This document shows positions 51,272 to 59,995 of a DNA stretch of 64,000 nucleotides, in pieces. The DNA is from JBAZWV01 sp041660225 (GTDB taxonomy: Bacteria > Patescibacteriota > Patescibacteriia > 2-12-FULL-60-25): NCBI GenBank assembly GCA_041660225.1, contig JBAZWV010000004.1, positions 1 to 64,000 on the forward strand, read 5' to 3'. The translations under genes were made by a program, and so were the position numbers. The notes below the pieces were generated by a model. The model saw nothing but the letters and a program-made list of their open reading frames with translations, did not search any database and had not been told where the DNA came from. Positions within the stretch are counted from its first letter, which is position 1; each line of letters starts with the position of its first letter.

Positions 51272-51579
51272 TTTTTCATCAAACCCTGCATTTCACCGGC
51301 GAGATCAAGGCCGCCAAGATCTTTGAGCTTTGATGCCATGACCTTTTGCACCTTTTCAACGCTGTCGTTGACGGCTTCTTTTACAAGACCCTCGAGACGG
51401 GTTTTGTCACTCATCAGTTCTTGATCAATCGTCACGGAGCTGACTTTCTGATTGCCATCCATCACGATTTTTACCTTGCCCCACCCCGATGATCCTTCGA
51501 TACGCTCGTCTGCGAGCACCGATTGAATGGATTTGGCTTTGTCGCGAAGGTCTTTGAATTGTTTGAGTTTGGAAAACAT
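51268..51579 (-). CDS. YbaB/EbfC nucleoid-associated protein
   Basis: This 103-residue DNA-binding protein has the family pattern: a helical N-terminus (KLKQFKDLRDKAKSIQSVLA), central strands GKVKIVMDGNQKVSSVTID and a helical C-terminus ending GEMQGLMKK. It binds DNA as a dimer. It precedes recR with a four-base overlap and follows dnaB after 23 bases. Confidence 0.94.
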   Translation of the reverse strand: MFSKLKQFKDLRDKAKSIQSVLADERIEGSSGWGKVKIVMDGNQKVSSVTIDQELMSDKTRLEGLVKEAVNDSVEKVQKVMASKLKDLGGLDLAGEMQGLMKK

Positions 51580-51602
51580 AGATAGAGAGAGGGTACAGAC
51601 TT

Positions 51603-53078
51603 TTAGATCGGATTTGAAGAGGTGATCGGAGTGTTCGGGTCAAACGACGGGGGAGCTTCGTAGCCGCCGGCGAGCGCGGGAGCTTCGTGGCCTGGCGGGA
51701 GTTGGGGCGCGCCGCCTTGGCCTTTGGAGAGGTTGCGGAAGCTCGCGCGCGACGCGTCGAAGTAGAGTTTGACGAGACCGGTGGGTCCGTTGCGGTGTTT
51801 GGCGATGTGGATTTCTGCGATATTGCGTTCGTCGGGCGAAAGATCCTCAAGACGATAGTTTCGATCCGCGGCTTTGCGGTAGATGAAGAGCACGATGTCG
51901 GCGTCTTGTTCGATGGAACCTGATTCACGGAGGTGGGCGAGACGCGGGATTGCCGGTTTTTGCAATTCCACCTGACGCGAAAGCTGTGAGAGCGCGAGGA
52001 TGGGCACGTTGAGCTCGCGGGCCATCGCTTTGAGGCCACGCGTGATTTCGGTGACTTCTTGCACGCGGTTGTCTGAATTACCTCCACTGCGCGATTCCAT
52101 GAGCTGCAAGTAGTCAATGACGAGAAGCCCGAGGCCGTGTTCCATCTGTAAGCGTCGCGCTTTCGTACGGATTTCCATGATATTCGCGCTGGCTGAATCG
52201 TCAATGTAGATCGGTGCTTCGGAGAGGACGCCGAGCGCGTGGCTGATACGTGAGAAGTCGTCGTTCGTGCCGTCGTCAGAGAGGTGGCCAGAGCGCATAC
52301 GCCACAAGTCCACGCCTGCTTCCGAACACAGCATGCGGTCGACGAGCTGATCTTTGCTCATTTCCAGTGAGAACACGCCAACAGGCACTTTGCCTTTGAC
52401 GGCAGCGTGGCGGGCGATATCAAGCGCGAACGACGTCTTTCCACAGGCGGGACGGGCGGCGAGAATGACGAGGTCGCTGCGCTGCAATCCGGACAAAAGA
52501 TTATCCAAATCCGTGTAGCCAGTCGCGACACCGCGAAGTTTTCCTTTTTCGCGGTGGACTTCGTCAATGCGCTCGAACGCGGTATCAAGAATGTCGTGAA
52601 TCGGCGTGAAGCCGGCTTTGAGGAAACGGCGCGAAACGTTGAAGAGTTTTTGTTCGGCGAGATCAAGAACGACTTCAACATCTTCGGCTTGTTCGTATCC
52701 GAGTGCGGAAATATCCGAAGCCGCATTCAAGAGACGACGCAGCGTCGCTTTCTTCTGCACGATATCTGCGTAATTGACGACGTGGCTCGCCGTCGGCACG
52801 CTGTTCGAAAGCTGGATGAGATACGCGCGACCGCCGATGCGTTCGAGTTCGTTTTTTTCTCCCAGACGGTTGGCAAGTGAGAGCAGATCGACCGGTTCGT
52901 GTTTGCGGTACAGCTCCGACATCGCCTCGAAAATGGCGCGATGCTTATCCGCGTAAAAATCTTCGGCGTTAATGCGGTCGCCAACTTTAATGATCGCATC
53001 TTTATCGAGCAATAACGCGCCGATAAGCGATTGCTCGGCCTCAAGGTTTTGAGGTGTGAGTTTCTCGACGGTGCTCAT
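51603..53078 (-). CDS. dnaB: Replicative DNA helicase DnaB
   Basis: This 491-residue hexameric helicase has an N-terminal primase-interacting domain (EAEQSLIGALLLDKDAI, about 13-110), a linker and a RecA-like motor with Walker A ARPACGKTS (about 210-218), Walker B LLVIDYLQL and the arginine-finger region (SQLSRQVE). The C-terminal 35 residues are Gly/Pro-rich. It is first in a minus-strand run dnaB-ybaB-recR. Its promoter predicts a leaderless mRNA. Confidence 0.97.
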   Translation of the reverse strand: MSTVEKLTPQNLEAEQSLIGALLLDKDAIIKVGDRINAEDFYADKHRAIFEAMSELYRKHEPVDLLSLANRLGEKNELERIGGRAYLIQLSNSVPTASHVVNYADIVQKKATLRRLLNAASDISALGYEQAEDVEVVLDLAEQKLFNVSRRFLKAGFTPIHDILDTAFERIDEVHREKGKLRGVATGYTDLDNLLSGLQRSDLVILAARPACGKTSFALDIARHAAVKGKVPVGVFSLEMSKDQLVDRMLCSEAGVDLWRMRSGHLSDDGTNDDFSRISHALGVLSEAPIYIDDSASANIMEIRTKARRLQMEHGLGLLVIDYLQLMESRSGGNSDNRVQEVTEITRGLKAMARELNVPILALSQLSRQVELQKPAIPRLAHLRESGSIEQDADIVLFIYRKAADRNYRLEDLSPDERNIAEIHIAKHRNGPTGLVKLYFDASRASFRNLSKGQGGAPQLPPGHEAPALAGGYEAPPSFDPNTPITSSNPI

Positions 53079-53087
53079 ATTGGTCGG

Positions 53088-53116
53088 ACCTTATCGCTCC
53101 GTCGTTCAGGCGGCAA
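53088..53116 (-). promoter_or_regulatory. Promoter of dnaB, leaderless type
   Basis: On the minus strand TTGCCG (53111-53116), 17-bp spacer and TAAGGT (53088-53093). The ATG starts nine bases downstream. Confidence 0.7.
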
Positions 53117-53142
53117 GGCGCAAAAGTGCTATACTTTTCCGC

Positions 53143-54285
53143 ATGTTGCGCACACGGTCGCCGTTTCTTTCAGCGTTTCTCGTCCTCGTCGGAACGATCA
53201 TCGGCGCCGGTGTCTTCGGCGTCCCCCTCGTGTTCTCCCGCATGGGTCTTCTCGTCGGGAGTCTTGCGTTTTGGGGCGTGGCATTGTTGGTGTTAGCATC
53301 GCACCTGTTGTTTGCTGAAGTCATCGCTCGAGACGGCAAGCAACGACGATTACCGGGCTATGTTGGCAATGTGTTAGGGCGTTGGGCAGAGCATGCGGCG
53401 GTTATCAGTCATTCGTTTCATTTGATCGGATCGAACCTTGCGTATTTGATCTTAGGAGGAGAGTTTTTAGCCGTACTCACAGCGTCCGTTTTGCCGAATG
53501 TGCACGTGATCGGTTGGCAGACGGTTTTTTGGGTGGGGGGTGCCGTAACGGTTCTTGCGGGCATTCACGTGATGACACGCGTCGAATCGTTCATGGCGTG
53601 GATCGAGATTTCATCGATGGCACTCATCGCAGGTCTGGCATTTTTTTTCATCAAATATCCCGTCACGGTTTCGCTTGACTGGTCGCAGGCAACGGTCGGT
53701 CTCGGCGTTTTTTTGTTCGCCCTTTCCGGATTGAGCGTGATGCCGGAGGTCTATGAGCTCACGGGTCGTCGTATCGGTCTGACGCGAAGAGTGACGATCG
53801 CATCTACTGCGCTTACCGCGCTGCTGACATGGTTGTTCGGTATCGGTATGTATCTGGCTGCGGGTGGACGGGAGCTGGGCACTGCTGCGGAGATCGCGTT
53901 GATTTTGCCTCCCGGGATCGGTTGGTTGATTCCATTTTTCGGATTCTTTGCGGTCGCCACCTCGTATCTCACCACGGCCTTCGATTTACGGGCGATGTGC
54001 GTGTACGATCTCAAATGGCGCTCGTCGGTCGCGTCTCTTCTGGCACTTGGAACTCCGTTCGCCTTGTTATTTTTTACAACTCGAAATTTCTTTACGACCA
54101 TCGACGTTGTCGGCGCTATCTTTAGCGGCACAAACGCGCTCTTGATTACCCTCGTGGCATTCGTGCTGATGCGTCGTTCTAAAAAGCGCGTTCCGTTTTG
54201 GTGGCGAACCCTGGTTCCGTTAGCCGCTGCTGCGCTTTTCCTTTTTGTGATCCTTCAACGTGTAGCCACATCTGGTGTACACTGA
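53143..54285 (+). CDS. Amino-acid permease-like transporter
   Basis: This 380-residue membrane protein has about eleven helices. It opens with FLSAFLVLVGTIIGAGVFGV, the glycine-rich first helix typical of the APC/aromatic amino acid permease superfamily, followed by FSRMG. The sequence VGLGVFLFALSGLSVMPEVYEL resembles the sixth-helix 'P-E' segment of the HAAAP/tyrosine permeases. The substrate is probably an amino acid, not specified. TATACT lies seven bases before the ATG, so the mRNA may be leaderless. It is divergent from dnaB. Confidence 0.82.
   Translation: MLRTRSPFLSAFLVLVGTIIGAGVFGVPLVFSRMGLLVGSLAFWGVALLVLASHLLFAEVIARDGKQRRLPGYVGNVLGRWAEHAAVISHSFHLIGSNLAYLILGGEFLAVLTASVLPNVHVIGWQTVFWVGGAVTVLAGIHVMTRVESFMAWIEISSMALIAGLAFFFIKYPVTVSLDWSQATVGLGVFLFALSGLSVMPEVYELTGRRIGLTRRVTIASTALTALLTWLFGIGMYLAAGGRELGTAAEIALILPPGIGWLIPFFGFFAVATSYLTTAFDLRAMCVYDLKWRSSVASLLALGTPFALLFFTTRNFFTTIDVVGAIFSGTNALLITLVAFVLMRRSKKRVPFWWRTLVPLAAAALFLFVILQRVATSGVH
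54254..54283 (+). promoter_or_regulatory. Possible promoter of gene 54293
   Basis: TTCAAC (54254-54259), 18-bp spacer and TACACT (54278-54283), nine bases before the ATG. It lies in the 3' end of the permease gene. Confidence 0.5.
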
Positions 54286-54292
54286 CGAGCAT

Positions 54293-54700
54293 ATGTGGCT
54301 TCGTTATCTCGTTATTTCATTTTTGAACCTCGTGATGGGGCTCCTGACGCTCGTCATCTTGCTGGCGTACATTTTGCCCACGGATAGCCCGTCGCTCCTG
54401 TTGCAAGCCGTCGGGTGGATGATCGGATTCGCGTTCGCGTTCATTTTTTCACACTGGGCGTTTTCAAAAAAAATTCCTGATCGAAAAGACGCGCTGATGC
54501 TGGTTGTATTTCATATCGCGTTTTTTCTTCTCATCTACGCCTTATACGGAATATTGATTTCGGATCGCGGCGTCGGCGTCATCGTTTCATTGGAACTCGT
54601 CATTCAACTCGTGCTCGAAGTGATTGCGATCTTGCTCGCGGCGTACCATTTGCGACGGAGAAAGCTGCAGTCGATGTTGGGGGAAGGAAGAATGATCTAA
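54293..54700 (+). CDS. Four-helix membrane protein, unknown
   Basis: This 135-residue protein has four hydrophobic helices (YLVISFLNLVMGLLTLVILL; AVGWMIGFAFAFIFSHW; LMLVVFHIAFFLLIYALYGI; LELVIQLVLEVIAILLAAY). It is not recognised by family. It lies eight bases after the permease stop and converges on folD with a four-base overlap of the stops. Co-transcription with the permease is likely but it may have its own promoter. Confidence 0.75.
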   Translation: MWLRYLVISFLNLVMGLLTLVILLAYILPTDSPSLLLQAVGWMIGFAFAFIFSHWAFSKKIPDRKDALMLVVFHIAFFLLIYALYGILISDRGVGVIVSLELVIQLVLEVIAILLAAYHLRRRKLQSMLGEGRMI

Positions 54701-55539
54701 ACGCTGATACCCCGACGTCGCTTAGCGAGCGTCACAACGTTTTTTAATAGCAGCGCAACGGTCATCGGTCCCACGCCGCCGGGGACTGGGGAGAGCCAGC
54801 CGGGGATGTCAGAAGTATTTTCCGCATCGACATCGCCGACGAGTTTTCCGTCGGGGAGGCGGTTGGTGCCGACATCGATGACGCACGCATTTGATTTGAT
54901 GAGATCACGTGTGAGAAATTTCGGTTTGCCGACAGCAACTACGATGATGTCGGCATCTTTCACAACGGATGGATCGAGATCGTTCGGTCCGTATACTTCG
55001 ACGTTACAGCCAGCGACCTTGAGCAAGCGTTCAAGCGGGTCACTGAAATTTTCCGAATTGGCGATGATGACGGCTCCGGCGGAACGCAAATCAACCGGTG
55101 TCGCACCGATGAGACGCAGGATGCTCTCGTGAACCGGTGGGAAGAGTGTTCCGGCTCCGGCGAGAATTGCATCCGCGTTATCCGGGTGAAAGCCGTCAGC
55201 GTCTTTGCGCATATCCATTGCGGCGATGAGCGCATCCGCGTCGTGTCCGTCGGGAAGAGGGAGCTGGATCAGGATGGCATCCACTTCTTCATCACCATTC
55301 CATTCCTCGATGATGCCAAGAAGTTCTTCGTCGGCCATGCTCGCAGGAACGCGACGAATGTCCGTTTCGATTCCGACGTCCGCGCACGCTTTTTCTTTCA
55401 AGCTGACATAGGTGTGCGAGGCCGGATCATCGCCAACAAGAAGCACACCGAGTCGTGCGACGATGCCGGTATTTTCGATATCGCGTTTCACGTTTTCGCG
55501 AATGGAAGACGCAAGCGATTTTCCGTCGATGAGGTTCAT
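54697..55539 (-). CDS. folD: FolD methylenetetrahydrofolate dehydrogenase/cyclohydrolase
   Basis: This 280-residue bifunctional enzyme interconverts methylene-, methenyl- and formyl-tetrahydrofolate. Catalytic residues are visible in SHTYVSLKEKACADVGI (Tyr and Lys) and in ILIQLPLPDG. The usual NADP motif (VVGRS...G-P...LL...ATVTxCHSxT) is altered here: IIANSENFSDPLERLLKVAG and then VYGPND, so cofactor use may differ. The C-terminal GGVGPMTVALLLKNV is intact. The ATG at 55539 is preceded by a leaderless-type promoter. With glyA next door it supplies one-carbon units. Confidence 0.93.
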   Translation of the reverse strand: MNLIDGKSLASSIRENVKRDIENTGIVARLGVLLVGDDPASHTYVSLKEKACADVGIETDIRRVPASMADEELLGIIEEWNGDEEVDAILIQLPLPDGHDADALIAAMDMRKDADGFHPDNADAILAGAGTLFPPVHESILRLIGATPVDLRSAGAVIIANSENFSDPLERLLKVAGCNVEVYGPNDLDPSVVKDADIIVVAVGKPKFLTRDLIKSNACVIDVGTNRLPDGKLVGDVDAENTSDIPGWLSPVPGGVGPMTVALLLKNVVTLAKRRRGISV

Positions 55540-55546
55540 GCGCGAG

Positions 55547-55575
55547 AGGATACCGCGGACTGGATATCTTGACAA
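55547..55575 (-). promoter_or_regulatory. Promoter of folD, leaderless type
   Basis: On the minus strand TTGTCA (55570-55575), 17-bp spacer and TATCCT (55547-55552). The ATG starts seven bases after the -10 box. Confidence 0.82.
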
Positions 55576-55806
55576 TCCATACGTTCCTCGATATCTTCAT
55601 CGCAACGTTTCTTCGGAAATGGAGAACTTAATAGGTCCGCAAAAACCATTCTCATCCTTTTACCTCCAGGGATGAGGTGGTTCCAGGGACAGAGCAGGCG
55701 GCAGCGGATCCCGTCGCGTCCAGCAGCAACAGAGCCGGACGCAATGCTCCACTCCTTGGTTTGGACAATGAACCTTTCTTCCAAGACGCTCATCAGCGTC
55801 TTTTCG
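55576..55806. other. Structured intergenic region between glyA and folD
   Basis: This 231-base gap has no supported gene. It contains several hairpins: CATCC/GGGATG near 55650-55675, GCGTCC/GGACGC near 55715-55745, and AAGACGCT/AGCGTCTT at about 55782-55801 followed on the plus strand by TTTT. The last may end the glyA transcript or an RNA read from the plus strand. No known riboswitch consensus is recognised. Confidence 0.5.
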
Positions 55807-57144
55807 TTATGCTCCAGGAATCGGGAAGCGATTGCAGAGCGTGCGTACTTCTTCGCGAAGTGTCGTGTAGAATGGATCGGATGCAAGTGATGAGGTGAAT
55901 TCTTTCATCAAGGCGATGCGCGCTTCTTTCTCCGTCGACATTTGTTTATCCTTTATATGTTCTGCAACCTGGTGAATCCAGTTCGCAATGGTTTTCATGT
56001 CTTCCGTGCCCATGCCGCGTGTCGTCGCCGCGGGCGTACCGATACGCAATCCGGATGGATAGAGTGCCGAACCTTGATCGTTTGGAACGGTGTTCATGTT
56101 CGCGTAGAGACCGATACGTTCGAGCGCAAGATGGAAAAACTTTCCGCGTCCAGCGCCTGTCGCAGTGAAGTCCAAAAGCAGCAAGTGATTGTCCGTTCCG
56201 TTTGAGACGAGACTGAACCCGTGAGATGTCAGCGCATCGGCAAGAGCTTTTGCATTCGTGACAACACTCGCCGCGTACGTTTTGAATGAGGGTGAAGCAG
56301 CTTCTGCAAGCGCAACGCCGATTCCGGCAATCGTATTGAGGTGAGGACCGCCCTGAAGACCCGGGATGATTGCTTTATCGATTTTGGATGCGATGTCCGG
56401 ATCTTTTGCGATTCCTTTTTCCGTTGCCATGATCATTGCGCCGCGCGGACCACGAAGCGTTTTGTGTGTCGTTGTTGTGACGAGATGGACATGCGGAACG
56501 GGACTTTCGTGTGCGCCGCCTGCGACAAGACCCGCGATGTGTGAAATATCCGCGACGAGATACGCGCCAACTTCATCCGCAACCTTTGCGAACTCCGCGA
56601 ACGGAATCGCGCGAGGAACTGCCGTGCCTCCGCACCAGATCAATTTCGGTTTGTGTTCGAGTGCGAGTTTCTTGATCTCTTCGAAATTGAATGATCCGTC
56701 TGCGTTCAACGGATACGGAACGCTCTTCCAGAGTTTTGCCGTCGCATTGTGTTTCCAGCCGTGCGTGAGATGTCCGCCCGCGAGAAGATCCAATCCCATG
56801 AATGTTTCTCCTGGCTCAAGCAACGCGAGATAGACTGCGAGGTTGGCGGGACTTCCGGAATACGGCTGCACGTTCACGTATGGAACGCCGAATAATTTCT
56901 TTGCGCGTTCTTGGACAAGCGTTTCAACTTTGTCCGCGACTTCGTTGCCGGTGTAGTAGCGGCGGCCGGGATATCCTTCCGCGTATTTATCACTCAACGT
57001 TGACGCAAGTGCTTCGAGCACGGCGGCGGAGGTGTGATTTTCGGACGGGATCAGCTCGAGGCCGTCACGTTGGCGTGCGGTTTCTTCGTCGAGCAATGTG
57101 AGGATCTCAGGATCTTGAGATCGCAGGTGGTCGAATGTCGGCAT
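55807..57144 (-). CDS. glyA: Serine hydroxymethyltransferase
   Basis: This 445-residue PLP enzyme converts serine and tetrahydrofolate to glycine and methylene-tetrahydrofolate. The PLP lysine is in TTTHKTLRGPRGAMI (about 235), and other hallmarks are ELIPSENHTSAAVLEAL, YAEGYPGRRYYTGNE and NVQPYSGSPANLAVY. It is next to folD in the same one-carbon pathway. It is divergent from murC with overlapping -35 boxes and has no Shine-Dalgarno sequence. Confidence 0.97.
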   Translation of the reverse strand: MPTFDHLRSQDPEILTLLDEETARQRDGLELIPSENHTSAAVLEALASTLSDKYAEGYPGRRYYTGNEVADKVETLVQERAKKLFGVPYVNVQPYSGSPANLAVYLALLEPGETFMGLDLLAGGHLTHGWKHNATAKLWKSVPYPLNADGSFNFEEIKKLALEHKPKLIWCGGTAVPRAIPFAEFAKVADEVGAYLVADISHIAGLVAGGAHESPVPHVHLVTTTTHKTLRGPRGAMIMATEKGIAKDPDIASKIDKAIIPGLQGGPHLNTIAGIGVALAEAASPSFKTYAASVVTNAKALADALTSHGFSLVSNGTDNHLLLLDFTATGAGRGKFFHLALERIGLYANMNTVPNDQGSALYPSGLRIGTPAATTRGMGTEDMKTIANWIHQVAEHIKDKQMSTEKEARIALMKEFTSSLASDPFYTTLREEVRTLCNRFPIPGA

Positions 57145-57150
57145 GCCGAG

Positions 57151-57179
57151 ATGGTACGTGTGGGTTGGCTGATTGACAA
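57151..57179 (-). promoter_or_regulatory. Promoter of glyA, leaderless type
   Basis: On the minus strand TTGTCA (57174-57179), 17-bp spacer and TACCAT (57151-57156). The ATG follows after six bases. Confidence 0.78.
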
Positions 57180-57193
57180 TATTCGCGTAATCT
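57165..57193 (+). promoter_or_regulatory. Promoter of murC-murB, leaderless type
   Basis: TTGGCT (57165-57170), 17-bp spacer and TAATCT (57188-57193). The ATG at 57201 follows after seven bases. The footprint overlaps the glyA promoter. Confidence 0.75.
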
Positions 57194-57200
57194 AGCGTCC

Positions 57201-58616
57201 ATGAACGTGAATGATGTGAAATCGGCCCACTTGATTGGCGCCGGGGGAATCAACATGAGTGCTGTCGGCAAATTGTTGCTTGCGGCGGGCGTGAAGGTTT
57301 CCGGTTCCGATGTCGTTGAAAGCGAACAGACGAAACTCCTCACGGAGCGTGGTGCTGTGATTTCGATCGGGGAATCAGCGGATCATATCCCGGCGGATTG
57401 CGATGTCGTCATTTATACGTCTGCTGCTCCCGTCACAAACAAGGAACGGATGGCGGCGGCCGAGCGGAAGATCCCGGAGATGACGAACTTCGCGTTTTTA
57501 GGCGATTGGTTTTCGGATGCGAAGACGTACGTCGTGACAGGGACGCACGGAAAGAGCACGACGACCGCGATGCTTGGTCTTGCGCTCGAACGCGGCAAGA
57601 TGGATCCGACGGTTGTTGTCGGCAGCAAGGTTCCGGGATTCGCTGATGGAAATCTCCGTCTCGGAAAACCGGATCTCTTTGTCGTCGAAGGCGATGAGTA
57701 CGCGCGTCATTTTTTGGAATTCCATCCCGACGGCGTGATTTTGAATAATTTGGAACTTGATCACACGGATGTCTTTCGCAATATCGATGCATTGATCGAG
57801 TCGTTTCACGAACTCGTGAGTCAGGTGAAAGAGGACGGCGTCATTGTATATAACGTTTCGGACGAACGACTGAAGCGGCTTATTGAAACGGAAATCGAAA
57901 CGGTGACAGCGCGTCGTATTCGCGTGATCGCGTTTGGAGATCAGAATGTCGGCGAAGACGTGTGGCGCGTTTCAAGCAAACAAGACGGTGATTATCGCGT
58001 CGTCTCGATCGAGAAGCCCGGTGTGACATATCGCTTCAATCTTTCGATTCCCGGACACTTCAATGCGATGAATGCGGCAGGAGCGTGTCTTCTTGCGCGT
58101 GAGCTCGGCGTTGCATATGCGGACCTCGGACCCGCATTCGAATCGTTCAAGGGAATTTGGCGCCGCTTCGAATTTCTTGGTGAAAAAAACGAGATGCTAA
58201 TCTACTCCGACTACGGTCATCATCCGACGGCTGTGGCGGCGACGCTCAAAGCGGCGAACGAATCATTTCCGGAACGGCGCGTGTTGCTCTGTTTTCAGCC
58301 GCATCATCGCAATCGCACGAAGAGCCTTTTTCTCGAATTCATTCCGTCATTCGATGGTGCGGATGAATTGGTCCTTTGTGAGATTTACGATGTCGCAGGT
58401 CGCGATGCAACGGATGATGCGGATGTCTCATCACACGATCTTGTTGATGCCATCATTCGTCACGACGCGGATCGAGGGATCACACGAACGGTTGAATACG
58501 CCGCGAATCCGGAAGAAGCGGTGAAGCGCGTTCTTGAAATGGCGAAGCCTGACGATATCGTGATTTGTATGGGAGCCGGCGATATTGATAACGCGATACG
58601 CAAAGCGATCGTATGA
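57201..58616 (+). CDS. murC: UDP-N-acetylmuramate--L-alanine ligase
   Basis: This 471-residue cytoplasmic ligase adds L-Ala to UDP-MurNAc. It has the N-terminal Rossmann motif HLIGAGGINMSAVGKLL, the ATP loop GTHGKSTTT (about 114-122), the Mg-binding ELDHTDVF and the C-terminal YSDYGHHPTAVAATL. The glycine-rich loop GAGGINMS differs slightly from the usual GIGGxGMS. The stop overlaps the murB start by four bases. Confidence 0.96.
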   Translation: MNVNDVKSAHLIGAGGINMSAVGKLLLAAGVKVSGSDVVESEQTKLLTERGAVISIGESADHIPADCDVVIYTSAAPVTNKERMAAAERKIPEMTNFAFLGDWFSDAKTYVVTGTHGKSTTTAMLGLALERGKMDPTVVVGSKVPGFADGNLRLGKPDLFVVEGDEYARHFLEFHPDGVILNNLELDHTDVFRNIDALIESFHELVSQVKEDGVIVYNVSDERLKRLIETEIETVTARRIRVIAFGDQNVGEDVWRVSSKQDGDYRVVSIEKPGVTYRFNLSIPGHFNAMNAAGACLLARELGVAYADLGPAFESFKGIWRRFEFLGEKNEMLIYSDYGHHPTAVAATLKAANESFPERRVLLCFQPHHRNRTKSLFLEFIPSFDGADELVLCEIYDVAGRDATDDADVSSHDLVDAIIRHDADRGITRTVEYAANPEEAVKRVLEMAKPDDIVICMGAGDIDNAIRKAIV

Positions 58617-59593
58617 CCCAACTCACCCAACAACAGATCGACGCATACCTCGCGCTTGTCCCGTCAGCGAAACGTGAAGAACCGATCGCACCGAAGACAT
58701 ATCTCAAAATCGGTGGAGTCGCGCGGTTGTTTGTCGTCGCTTCTTCGTCGGACGAACTTCTCGCCATGGTGAAAGCGGCAAAGAGCGTTGGAATTCCGTT
58801 TTATGTTTTTGGAGGCGGTTCCAATATTCTTGTTTCTGATGCCGGCTTTGAAGGTGTTTTTATTCAGACGGGAAGTCGCGGGTATCGCATCGAAGAGACA
58901 TCCGTCACCGCGGAAGCTGGTGTGTTTTGTGGAATGCTGGCTCGTGATGTCGCGAAAGCAGGACTGACGGGATTTGAATGGGGAATCGGCGTGCCCGGGA
59001 CGGTCGGCGGTGCAACGTATGGGAATGCGGGATGTTTTGGAGGAGAGATGAAGGATGTTGTCTCGAATGTTCGTGCGTACGACATTGCGAATGATCGTGA
59101 AGTGAATTACTCGAATGCAGAGTGCGGGTTCGCGTATCGAGAGAGTCGATTCAAACATGAGGCACATGTGATTCTTGAAACGACGATGACACTGAAAGTC
59201 GGTGATGCGGCGGAAGCGCAAAAGAAATTGGAAGAGATCATGAGCAAACGCAAAGACACGCAACCGCAAGGTGCGTTTACGGCGGGATGCCTCTTTAAGA
59301 ATTTTGAATCTCAAAACGAATCGGATCTTGAAATTACAAAACGAGAATTTGAGATTCCATCGGAAATGCTCACAGTGAAACGGATTCCCGCAGGATGGCT
59401 GATCGATAAACTCGGTCTCAAGGGAAAAACAATCGGTAAGGCACAAGTGTCACCGGTACACGGAAACTTTCTCGTGAATCTTGGCGGCGCGACGGCCGAT
59501 GATGTGTTGCAGCTTTCGAGTTTCGTCAAAATGAAAGTACGCGATGAGTTGGGTGTGATGTTGGAGGATGAGGTGCAGTACGTGGGATTTTAG
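58613..59593 (+). CDS. murB: UDP-N-acetylenolpyruvoylglucosamine reductase
   Basis: This 326-residue FAD enzyme reduces UDP-GlcNAc-enolpyruvate to UDP-MurNAc. It has FAD-binding motifs FGGGSNILVSDAGF (about 62-75) and GIGVPGTVGGATYGNAG (about 123-139), YRESRFKHE, AGCLFKNFE and the C-terminal EDEVQYVGF with the catalytic glutamate. It is translationally coupled to murC, which uses its product. Confidence 0.96.
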   Translation: MTQLTQQQIDAYLALVPSAKREEPIAPKTYLKIGGVARLFVVASSSDELLAMVKAAKSVGIPFYVFGGGSNILVSDAGFEGVFIQTGSRGYRIEETSVTAEAGVFCGMLARDVAKAGLTGFEWGIGVPGTVGGATYGNAGCFGGEMKDVVSNVRAYDIANDREVNYSNAECGFAYRESRFKHEAHVILETTMTLKVGDAAEAQKKLEEIMSKRKDTQPQGAFTAGCLFKNFESQNESDLEITKREFEIPSEMLTVKRIPAGWLIDKLGLKGKTIGKAQVSPVHGNFLVNLGGATADDVLQLSSFVKMKVRDELGVMLEDEVQYVGF

Positions 59594-59595
59594 AC

Positions 59596-59624
59596 TTGTC
59601 CCTGCGATGCGGGAGCGTTACGAT
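59596..59624 (+). promoter_or_regulatory. Promoter of hpf, leaderless type
   Basis: TTGTCC (59596-59601), 17-bp spacer and TACGAT (59619-59624), eight bases before the ATG. Confidence 0.7.
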
Positions 59625-59632
59625 AGAAGCAT

Positions 59633-59950
59633 ATGACCATCAATATCCGCGCAACAGGAATGGAGCTCAGCCCTGCGATCCGACAGTATGTGGAAGATAA
59701 GATGAATACGCTCGAAAAATATGCGGGCGACATCATCTTGATCGATGCGGTGGTTGGCATGGAAACCACACATCATCAAAAGGGGAGTATTTATACGTGT
59801 GCGATCAACGTCGAGCTTAAGGGCGATCTTCTTCGTGTCGAGCGCAATGCCGAGGACTTGTATAAGGCGATCGATAAAGTTCGAGATCATTTGCGTGAAA
59901 CACTGGCTCAACGCAAGGAGAAGATGATCGATGAGCGTCGCGAAGGCTAA
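59633..59950 (+). CDS. hpf: Short ribosome hibernation-promoting factor (HPF/YfiA)
   Basis: This 105-residue protein binds the 30S decoding site of idle ribosomes. It shows the family pattern: INIRATGMELSPAIRQYVEDKMNTLEK, then AVVGMETTHHQKGSIYTCAINVEL (split over about 42-65), and DLYKAIDKVRDHLRETLAQRK. It is the short form, without the dimerisation tail of long HPF. The gene sits just before secA, a common arrangement. Confidence 0.93.
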   Translation: MTINIRATGMELSPAIRQYVEDKMNTLEKYAGDIILIDAVVGMETTHHQKGSIYTCAINVELKGDLLRVERNAEDLYKAIDKVRDHLRETLAQRKEKMIDERREG

Positions 59951-59954
59951 CCCA

Positions 59955-59983
59955 TTGCTCAAATACGCAGTTTCGGCTAAGAT
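59955..59983 (+). promoter_or_regulatory. Promoter of secA
   Basis: TTGCTC (59955-59960), 17-bp spacer and TAAGAT (59978-59983). The ATG is 12 bases further on, so the leader is about five bases. Confidence 0.65.
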
Positions 59984-59995
59984 CGTCCTACTATT

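Noticed and set aside
55536..55886. Minus-strand frame of 116 codons between glyA and folD
   Set aside because: It overlaps the glyA 3' end and the folD start region, has no ribosome-binding site, and its content looks non-coding.
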